Source: an uncultured Alistipes sp.
GTDB taxonomy: Bacteria > Bacteroidota > Bacteroidia > Bacteroidales > Rikenellaceae
NCBI GenBank assembly: GCA_910577475.1
Contig: CAJTLJ010000025.1
Coordinates: forward strand, 1 to 5,967
DNA length: 5,967 nt
Reading direction: 5' to 3'
Part shown: piece by piece, positions 1-4,657 of the stretch
How the letters are laid out: each line of letters opens with the position of its first letter
How positions within the stretch are numbered: the first letter of the stretch is position 1
The notes under the pieces: model-generated
Told to the model about the DNA's origin: nothing
The model's database searches: none
The model's input: the letters and a program-made list of their open reading frames with translations, nothing else
Made by a program: the position numbers and the translations under genes

Positions 1-393
1 CCGCTCGGCGAGTCTTTCGCGCAGGGCCGGATCGGCCTTCGGCAGGTCGTCCATCCCTTCGCAAAGCGCCTGCACATAGAGCCCAGAGCCTCCCACCGCC
101 ACCACCGTATCGTGGTGCAGGAACAGTTCCTGCAGGCGCTCCAGCGCTGCGGTTTCGTAGCTGCCGCAATTCAGGCAGTCGCTCAGATCGTTGCAGGCGA
201 TGAAGTGATGCTCGGCCGCTCGCAGCTCCTCCTCGGTCGGCTGGGCCGTTCCGATAGGGATCCCGCGGTAGAACTGCCGCGAATCGGTCGAAAGGATCGG
301 ACAGCCGTAGCGGCGGGCCAGACGGATGCTTAGGGCGGTCTTTCCCGAACCAGTGGCACCGACGATGACGATCAGTCGTTTTCCTGCGCTCAT
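1..393 (-). CDS. miaA: tRNA dimethylallyltransferase (partial, N-terminal 131 codons)
   Basis: MiaA transfers a dimethylallyl group from DMAPP to N6 of A37 in tRNAs that read UNN codons; it is cytoplasmic. The first 131 codons are visible and the frame runs open to base 1, so the C-terminal half or more of a roughly 300-residue protein lies outside the window. Visible motifs are the P-loop GATGSGKT (residues 12-19), the DSRQFYRG segment (37-44; DSMQVYRG in many homologues), GTAQPT (48-53) and GGSGLY (GGTGLY in most family members), which follow each other as in MiaA. The start at base 393 gives MSAGKRLIVIVGATG, the usual distance to the P-loop. Only three bases (GCC) separate it from the upstream gene's TAG, so it is almost certainly co-transcribed and translationally coupled. 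Identification is secure; only the C-terminus is unseen. Confidence 0.95.
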   Translation of the reverse strand, partial: MSAGKRLIVIVGATGSGKTALSIRLARRYGCPILSTDSRQFYRGIPIGTAQPTEEELRAAEHHFIACNDLSDCLNCGSYETAALERLQELFLHHDTVVAVGGSGLYVQALCEGMDDLPKADPALRERLAER

Positions 394-396
394 GGC

Positions 397-909
397 CTAA
401 TATTCGTCGTCGTAGCTGTCGTCTCCGTCGAAGCCGTCGAACTCGTCCATCATCTCGTCGAAGATCGATTCGTCCTTGACGGTCGCTTCGGGGTCGAACT
501 GGTCGGGCGCGGAGCCGTGGGCGAAGAACTCGCGCGGATAGACCGCTCCGGGAGCGGCTTTCTCCACGGCGGTCAGCTCCAGATAGAAGGCTCGGTTGGA
601 GAGCAGGTCGAACTGATAGATCAGCCGGTCGTGCAGGTGGTGGAGAATCCCGTTGAGTGTCACCTCCGACATGGGGATGGGAGCGTTCTCCGAATCGTCG
701 CCCGTACCCATGTCCATCAGGGTGAACTCGCGCACCTTCTCCCAGCGGTCGTCGGCCGTATAGAAGGAGACCATCGCCTCCTCATACTCCAGCGTTTCGC
801 GGATGAAGTCGTGGAAGGCCGCCAGCGTCATGTCGTAGGGCACTTCGTATTCGCGGACGAAATGGTCGCTCTCGTCGCTCAACATGCGGAATTTGAAAAC
901 AATCGCCAT
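397..909 (-). CDS. pRiA4b ORF-3-like (IS1096 TnpR-like) acidic protein
   Basis: This is a 170-residue cytoplasmic protein of the plasmid pRiA4b ORF-3-like family, whose molecular function is not established. It resembles the Bacteroidota proteins annotated 'IS1096 element passenger TnpR family'. The body has the family pattern: an N-terminal strand (MAIVFKFRML), a segment on ordering or responding to input (HFVREYEVPYDMTLAAFHDFI), then FYTADDRWEK and a late YQFDLLSNRAFYLEL stretch. The C-terminal 40 or so residues are very acidic and low in complexity (FDGFDGDDSYDDEY at the end), probably disordered. I start at ATG 909. A longer frame exists from TTG at 927, but the -7 promoter element at 931-938 would put the transcript start at or past that TTG. 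No transposase or transposon ends are present, so the 'TnpR' label should not be read as evidence of a mobile element. It is coupled to miaA downstream. Confidence 0.82.
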   Translation of the reverse strand: MAIVFKFRMLSDESDHFVREYEVPYDMTLAAFHDFIRETLEYEEAMVSFYTADDRWEKVREFTLMDMGTGDDSENAPIPMSEVTLNGILHHLHDRLIYQFDLLSNRAFYLELTAVEKAAPGAVYPREFFAHGSAPDQFDPEATVKDESIFDEMMDEFDGFDGDDSYDDEY

Positions 910-930
910 ATTTGTTGCTTTATTCAACTA

Positions 931-938
931 CAAAAATA
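931..938 (-). promoter_or_regulatory. TAnnTTTG -7 promoter element for the pRiA4b-like gene and miaA
   Basis: On the minus strand the sequence reads TATTTTTG, an exact match to the Bacteroidota -7 consensus TAnnTTTG. It lies in the 48-bp gap between the reductase stop (958) and ATG 909, 21 nt ahead of that ATG. No convincing -33 TTTG is seen at the expected distance. It suggests that this gene pair has its own promoter besides any read-through from the reductase. Confidence 0.6.
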
Positions 939-957
939 GCAAAAGCGGAGCAATAAT

Positions 958-1923
958 TCACAGTTCCGCCAAAAATTTCATCACGTCCGCGGCATCGGGG
1001 TAGTCGGTCAGGGCGGGGGACTGCGCCTGTCCGAAATCGACCCGCCGCCCATGTTCGATGCAGCGCGATACGACGCACTGCAACTCCCCGTCGTGGGCCG
1101 CGAGCCAATCCCCGACCTCGGAGAGACGGTCATAGCGGGCGACGGAGATCGTGCTCAGCGCCGTCGGAAAGCAGCGCTGCTCGAGCAGCAGGGCCCCTCC
1201 TATATCGACCGCCGCACGGCCTGCCAGCCGGCAGAGCGCCCGCTGTTGGCGGTAGTTGTTCCGGTAGGGTTCGCACAGGGACGGTACGGTCAACCGTACG
1301 TCGTATCCGTGCGGTACGAAGAGCAGCGACACGTTGCGGCATCCGAGGCCCGAATAGGCGAAGATGTCGTCGGAAAGTCCGCGGAGCTCCTCGTCGCTCT
1401 CCGCTCCGCAGAGAACGGCGACCGACTGCCTGCTCCCGCGCAGCAGGGCCGGGAGGGCGGCATACTGCGCCCGGAAGTGGCGGTTGGCACTCTCGCCGCC
1501 CGTGGCGATGACGGCATCTATTTCGGCCTCGGTCTCCTCGATGGTCAGGGACGGATCCCACGCTTTCAGCCGGTCGGCGATCCAACGCATCATCACGCTG
1601 TCCTTGCCCGAATACTTGACCTCGGCCCGGTGTCCGGCCATCAGCACGCACAGCAGATCGAAGAAGCCCACCATCGGGATGTTTCCGGCCATGACGATCC
1701 GCACCCGCCGGGGCACGGGGACGGGCAGGGCGGGGTAGAGGGCCATCCACTTTTCCAGCCGGTCGCGCGTCAGCATCTGCTGCGCCAGCGCCCGGGCCGC
1801 GCGGCAAACCGTTTCGGGGGTGAACCAGGGATTCTCCGCTGCGGCCTGGCGGACCGCCTCGTCGTCGGGACGCAGCGCCTCCAGCGCCCGCCCCAGCCGG
1901 CAGAACGTTTCGACAGGCATCAT
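958..1923 (-). CDS. LuxC-family acyl-CoA reductase (short Bacteroidota form)
   Basis: Members of this aldehyde-dehydrogenase-like family (Pfam LuxC, acyl-CoA reductase) reduce an activated fatty acyl group to the aldehyde with NADPH through a thioester on a catalytic cysteine. Seen in the 321-residue protein: VMAGNIPMVGFFDLLCVLMAG (77-97), matching the conserved 'GN.P..g..dll' nucleotide-binding region; KYSGKDS (103-109); IATGGESAN (139-147); and YSGLGCRNVSLLFVP (190-204), in which Cys195 is the expected nucleophile. True LuxC of luminous bacteria is about 480 residues; this shorter form is usual in Bacteroidetes, where it has no luciferase partner. None of luxA, luxB, luxD or luxE is in the window. 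Its natural substrate is unknown. The start ATG (1923-1921) overlaps the stop of the upstream DUF6250 gene as ATGA, implying translational coupling. A second ATG follows immediately and gives nearly the same protein. Confidence 0.85.
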   Translation of the reverse strand: MMPVETFCRLGRALEALRPDDEAVRQAAAENPWFTPETVCRAARALAQQMLTRDRLEKWMALYPALPVPVPRRVRIVMAGNIPMVGFFDLLCVLMAGHRAEVKYSGKDSVMMRWIADRLKAWDPSLTIEETEAEIDAVIATGGESANRHFRAQYAALPALLRGSRQSVAVLCGAESDEELRGLSDDIFAYSGLGCRNVSLLFVPHGYDVRLTVPSLCEPYRNNYRQQRALCRLAGRAAVDIGGALLLEQRCFPTALSTISVARYDRLSEVGDWLAAHDGELQCVVSRCIEHGRRVDFGQAQSPALTDYPDAADVMKFLAEL

Positions 1924-2606
1924 AGCGGCTTGACTTCGAATCCGGCGATCCGGACGTGATTCTCCAACAGACGCAGCCCGAAATGGCCGTCACACGTTCC
2001 CGGTCCGACCTCTTGGCGGAACAGCTCCTCGCCGTCCACGGTGTAGGTCGTGGCCCCCTGTTCGACCCGGATCACGATATGCAGCCACCGGTTCGGGCGC
2101 AGCAGGTGGTCGGGGTCCGAATACTCCCGTATCACGGGCCGGGCCGTCGCGTCGGGGCACTCCTCATCCGCTCCGTAGTAGCGGCGGAACCGGGTCGTGG
2201 AGTTGTTGTTGCCGCCATAGCCCACATAGAAGAGCGTGAGGGTCTTGTAGCGCGGAAAGATGCCGTTCCGCCAGGCGCTGCGGGCGAAGAGGTCGTCCGG
2301 CGAGACGGGGTCTGCGGCGCCCCAGAAACAGTTCAGGTCGCTCAACCGGTCGTGCGGTCCGCCCTGCATGCAGACGCAGGCGTGGTAGGAGATCTCGTAG
2401 TCGCCCTCCAGCCGCGGACGGTACCAGAGCGTCACCCCTGCGGGCGACACGATGTCCAGCGTATCGCTCTCGAGGCGCAGCTCCATCCGTCCCGAATGGT
2501 CCTCGGCTTTCCAGTCGCCCGGCGTGAGCGGACGGGCCGATGCCATGCCGCCGGACAGAAGCGCCAGGGCGAGAGCCGTCAGTTCGATGCGTAGTTTCGT
2601 TTTCAT
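1920..2606 (-). CDS. Exported DUF6250 domain protein
   Basis: A 228-residue protein with a signal peptide (basic MKTKLR, hydrophobic core about residues 9-21, likely cleavage after ASA at residue 24) and no lipobox cysteine, so probably soluble in the periplasm. The mature part matches the DUF6250 pattern: WYRPRLEGDYEISY (61-74), RLSDLNCFWGA (87-97), RSAWRNGIFPRY (109-120), then YVGYGGNNNSTTRFRRYYG (127-145), LLRPNRWLHI and a terminal ENHVRIAGFEV. DUF6250 proteins are Bacteroidota proteins thought to have a concanavalin-like beta-sandwich and are often found near polysaccharide-degradation genes; enzymatic activity is not established to my knowledge. No SusC/SusD, sulfatase or glycosidase gene is nearby here, so a glycan role is only a family-level guess. 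It begins a unit with the acyl-CoA reductase (ATGA overlap). A -7 motif lies only five bases before its ATG. Confidence 0.8.
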   Translation of the reverse strand: MKTKLRIELTALALALLSGGMASARPLTPGDWKAEDHSGRMELRLESDTLDIVSPAGVTLWYRPRLEGDYEISYHACVCMQGGPHDRLSDLNCFWGAADPVSPDDLFARSAWRNGIFPRYKTLTLFYVGYGGNNNSTTRFRRYYGADEECPDATARPVIREYSDPDHLLRPNRWLHIVIRVEQGATTYTVDGEELFRQEVGPGTCDGHFGLRLLENHVRIAGFEVKPL

Positions 2607-2611
2607 GGCGG

Positions 2612-2619
2612 CAAAGATA
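2612..2619 (-). promoter_or_regulatory. TAnnTTTG -7 element close to the DUF6250 start codon
   Basis: The minus strand reads TATCTTTG, an exact TAnnTTTG match, followed by five bases (GCCGC) and then the ATG at 2606. The 60-bp gap between the CMD-cupin stop (2667) and this gene has no obvious -33 TTTG. If the motif is used, the transcript would begin at or within a few bases of the start codon, giving a leaderless or nearly leaderless mRNA. Confidence 0.5.
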
Positions 2620-2666
2620 CCGATTTATATTCTTATTCCCGGGTCGCCGGCAGAAAAAAACGTCGC

Positions 2667-3485
2667 TTACGGCAGAGCGTCGTAGGCTTCGTCGGCGACA
2701 GGTTCCAGCCACTCGTTGGAGGTATTCTCGCCCGGGATCTCGAAGGCGAGGTGCGAGAACCAGCTGTCGGCTGCGGCACCGTGCCAGTGCTTCACGTTGG
2801 CGGGAATGTGGATGACCGTGCCGGGCAGCATGGGCTGCGCGGCACGGCCCTCCTCCTGATACCAGCCGCGGCCGGCTACGCAGATGAGCATCTGACCGCC
2901 GCCGGAGGCGGCGCGGTGGATATGCCAGTTGTTGCGGCAGCGGGGTTCGAAGGTGACGTTGGCGAACGGTATCTGCGAATCGGAGATCCGGGCGAGGTAG
3001 CTGTTGCCGGTGAAGTAGCGGGCGTAGGCCGTGTTCGGTTCGCCGATGGGGAAGATCGTCTGCTGCTGGAACCGCTCCTTGTCCGATGCCGCCCCGTCGT
3101 CGGCCCACACCTCCTTTGCCATGCGGAATCCGGCCCAGGCGTTGGGCCATCCGGCATAGAAGGCGGCCTGCGTGAGCAGGGCGGCGATCTCCGTGCGGGT
3201 GATGCCGTGGCAGCGGCCCATCTCCAGGTGGGAGCGGAACGAGTCGTCGACGAGCCCCTTGCCGAGCAAAATAGAGATGGTAATCAGGCTGCGGTCGTGG
3301 AGATCGAACGTGGTGTCGTTCCAGACGGCTTCGCCGAAGAGAACGTCGTCGTTGAGCTCCGCGAACCTGGGAGCGAATTCGCCGAGAACGGTGTGCCCGG
3401 CGGTTTGTCTGATAGGATTCTGTGCCATAGCGATTGAAAGATCGGTTGCAAGTGCCAGTGAGAGTATGAGTAATTTTCCGTTCAT
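2667..3485 (-). CDS. Exported carboxymuconolactone decarboxylase-like / cupin fusion protein
   Basis: A 272-residue two-domain protein. Residues 1-21 form a signal peptide ending AMA before QNP, placing it in the periplasm. Residues about 36-127 match the CMD/AhpD-like alpha-helical fold: DRSLITISILLG (64-75), RSHLEMGRCHGITRTEI (84-100) and AAFYAGWPNAW (107-117). The AhpD CxxC pair is absent, so peroxidase-reductase activity is unlikely. Residues about 170-250 form a cupin: motif 1 has H188-I-H190 with Gln198 where the classical Glu ligand often sits, then GRGWY; motif 2 is PGTVIHIPANVKHWHG (221-236) with His233. Three metal-ligand histidines are therefore kept. The domain pair is widespread in bacteria, but its substrate is not settled; a small cyclic or oxidised metabolite is a guess from the CMD name. 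It is probably monocistronic, given the internal promoter before the next gene, and is divergent from the lipoprotein gene at 3682. Confidence 0.85.
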   Translation of the reverse strand: MNGKLLILSLALATDLSIAMAQNPIRQTAGHTVLGEFAPRFAELNDDVLFGEAVWNDTTFDLHDRSLITISILLGKGLVDDSFRSHLEMGRCHGITRTEIAALLTQAAFYAGWPNAWAGFRMAKEVWADDGAASDKERFQQQTIFPIGEPNTAYARYFTGNSYLARISDSQIPFANVTFEPRCRNNWHIHRAASGGGQMLICVAGRGWYQEEGRAAQPMLPGTVIHIPANVKHWHGAAADSWFSHLAFEIPGENTSNEWLEPVADEAYDALP

Positions 3486-3504
3486 GACGTAATCGTGTCG
3501 CCGG

Positions 3505-3512
3505 CAAAATTA
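3505..3512 (-). promoter_or_regulatory. TAnnTTTG -7 element for the CMD-cupin gene
   Basis: The minus strand reads TAATTTTG, an exact TAnnTTTG match, 19 nt ahead of the ATG at 3485. At the distance where a -33 TTTG should lie (around 3531-3534) the minus strand reads GGTA, so the -33 element is missing. The paired repeats at 3536-3570 lie immediately upstream, as expected for a promoter that needs an activator. Confidence 0.6.
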
Positions 3513-3535
3513 GGCAAATCCCCCGCCCGATACCA

Positions 3536-3570
3536 TACCGGAATTACGGTTTGTCTTACCGAAAATACGG
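3536..3570. repeat. Two 14-bp direct repeats 21 bp apart, candidate regulator site
   Basis: TACCGGAATTACGG (3536-3549) and TACCGAAAATACGG (3557-3570) agree at 12 of 14 positions and start exactly 21 bp apart, two helical turns. Each unit is partly palindromic (CCG-N6-CGG). They sit next to the missing -33 region of the leftward CMD-cupin promoter. Tandem sites two turns apart adjoining the promoter are typical of AraC/XylS-type activators; assigning that family here is inference. No regulator gene is in the window. Confidence 0.5.
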
Positions 3571-3577
3571 CAGGGCG

Positions 3578-3610
3578 ATTTTTTTCGGGCTTCCGACGCA
3601 TTTTTTTCGG
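3578..3610. repeat. Two ATTTTTTTCGG direct repeats 22 bp apart
   Basis: The same 11-mer, A followed by seven T and CGG, occurs at 3578-3588 and 3600-3610, a period of 22 bp. The second copy ends six bases before the -33 TTTG of the rightward promoter. T-runs in phase on the helix can bend DNA or contact the RNA polymerase alpha subunit like an UP element; a protein site is also possible. In this GC-rich sequence two exact copies are unlikely to be incidental. Confidence 0.45.
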
Positions 3611-3616
3611 TCGAAA

Positions 3617-3646
3617 TTTGGAGGGGGGGGTAAATCGCTATATTTG
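3617..3646 (+). promoter_or_regulatory. Bipartite Bacteroidota promoter with a G8 run in its spacer, for the lipoprotein gene
   Basis: A -33 TTTG (3617-3620) and a -7 TATATTTG (3639-3646) are separated by 18 bases (3621-3638). Both boxes match consensus exactly, making this the best-formed promoter in the window. The spacer contains eight consecutive G (3623-3630). A 35-nt A-rich leader follows up to the ATG at 3682, without a Shine-Dalgarno sequence, as is usual in the phylum. Confidence 0.75.
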
Positions 3647-3681
3647 TAGCAGAATTCGTTAACCTTATAAAACATTCCACC

Positions 3682-4545
3682 ATGAACAGAACATTCTCCA
3701 TCGCCATTGCCGCAGCGGCCCTGCTAACGACGGCATGTGCCGGCGACGAACAGCCGCAGACCGCCGGAACGGCGAACGGATTCGCGGCTCCGACGAAGAG
3801 TGGCACCCTCGCCAAAGGTCGCGAGGTCGTTTTTACCGACGACATGATTGCCGGACTTGTATCCGAGACGTCGCAGCTTCTCTTCTCCGCAGGGATAGAA
3901 CCGGGGGAACTGCTCGACGACGATGATACGGCTCTGTTCACGTTCGGGGACTCGGTGCCGCTCCGTCTGCCGGTGACCCGCGAACTCCCCGACACGAAAG
4001 AGCAGCGGCTGCTCTATATCCACCGGGGTGTAGGTTACAGCTATTTTGTCTTCGGCGGTGCGGAGGACGAAGCGTGGAGCCGTTTCGTCGCCCACCTCTC
4101 GGCGACCGGACGGATCATCACACTCCCCGACCCTCCGGCGCCCTCCGATCCGGGCGACAACCCTGCGGACGGGTTCCTGCCGCAGTCTCCCTGGGAGAAT
4201 TGCGGCGAGATGGCCCTGACCCGATTGCCGGTCGAGGCGCTGCGCACGCCGCTCGATTCGGAAAGGCTCTATATCGTCCGCGATGCAGAGGCCCTCGAAG
4301 CGCTTGCCCGGATCGACCGGGAGATCGATTTTTCCGCGCATACCGTGCTGGCATTCCGGATCGAGACGCCCAACGGAATCTGCCGGCTGACGTCGGCCCT
4401 CGCCCGAACGGACGGAGGCTACCTCTATCGGGTGCGTGTCAGCATGTTCGAAACGGACGTCATCGGCGACGAGCCGCTCTTCGTCCTCGCACCCCGGATC
4501 GGGGAGCACGAGGAGGTTCGTTTCGAATACGGAGCGGAGTACTGA
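3682..4545 (+). CDS. Putative lipoprotein, function unknown
   Basis: A 287-residue protein that I cannot name. It has a short lipoprotein-like signal (MNRTF, hydrophobic 7-15, LLTTAC with Cys19). The lipobox is atypical in having Thr at -3 with Leu at -4, but Bacteroidota lipoproteins tolerate this. CAGDEQ after the cysteine places acidic residues near +4/+5, reminiscent of, but not identical to, the surface-export signal of this phylum. Residues 44-148 form one segment, followed by a Pro/Asp-rich linker (about 149-161, PDPPAPSDPGDNP). The C-terminal part (about 165-287) has the pattern LYIVRDAEALEAL ... IDFSAHTVLAFR ... GICRLTSA ... YLYRVRVS, weakly like the PrcB_C-type domain of many Bacteroidota lipoproteins. 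Cys174 and Cys234 are the only other cysteines and could pair. It follows a strong promoter and is closed by the hairpin at 4571, so it appears monocistronic. Confidence 0.75.
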   Translation: MNRTFSIAIAAAALLTTACAGDEQPQTAGTANGFAAPTKSGTLAKGREVVFTDDMIAGLVSETSQLLFSAGIEPGELLDDDDTALFTFGDSVPLRLPVTRELPDTKEQRLLYIHRGVGYSYFVFGGAEDEAWSRFVAHLSATGRIITLPDPPAPSDPGDNPADGFLPQSPWENCGEMALTRLPVEALRTPLDSERLYIVRDAEALEALARIDREIDFSAHTVLAFRIETPNGICRLTSALARTDGGYLYRVRVSMFETDVIGDEPLFVLAPRIGEHEEVRFEYGAEY

Positions 4546-4570
4546 CACGGCTCCGCTTTTCGCGTCAACC

Positions 4571-4603
4571 GCAGCAGGCAGGACCGTCGGTCCTGCCTGC
4601 TGC
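4571..4603 (+). terminator. Strong 15-bp hairpin after the lipoprotein gene
   Basis: The arm GCAGCAGGCAGGACC (4571-4585) pairs perfectly with 4589-4603 around a three-base loop (GTC). It begins 25 bases after the lipoprotein TGA and is followed only by ATTTCAC, so the U-tract is poor. Position and stability make it the likely 3' end of the lipoprotein transcript, either as a terminator or as a stabilising 3' structure. Confidence 0.7.
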
Positions 4604-4627
4604 ATTTCACCGTTCGAAAATAATGCG

Positions 4628-4635
4628 TACATTTG
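4628..4635 (+). promoter_or_regulatory. TAnnTTTG -7 element for the MFS transporter gene
   Basis: TACATTTG matches the -7 consensus and lies 22 nt before ATG 4658. A near-match -33, TTTC at 4605-4608, is 19 bases upstream and starts two bases after the hairpin ends. This places the start of the transporter transcript downstream of the long in-frame extension that reaches back to 4436. Confidence 0.6.
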
Positions 4636-4657
4636 CGGCCGGTTTATCTTTATTGTC

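Noticed and set aside
397..909. Mobile element suggested by the 'IS1096 TnpR-like' family name
   Set aside because: The name is historical; there are no terminal inverted repeats, transposase or target duplications here, and linkage to miaA looks chromosomal.
958..1923. Bioluminescence (lux) operon
   Set aside because: Only a LuxC-family reductase is present, in the short form common in Bacteroidota; no luciferase, acyltransferase or synthetase gene adjoins it.
1051..1959. 302-codon plus-strand frame antisense to the acyl-CoA reductase
   Set aside because: No promoter motif or recognisable domain; the minus strand encodes a clear LuxC-family protein with its catalytic cysteine.
2164..3507. 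447-codon open frame on the minus strand
   Set aside because: Very rich in arginine, proline and histidine, spans two well-recognised genes in another frame and has no family motif; it is a shadow created by high GC content.
4436..4657. Upstream extension of the transporter by 74 codons
   Set aside because: It overlaps the end of the lipoprotein gene, the hairpin and the promoter at 4628, and would place a Ser/Arg-rich stretch before TM1.
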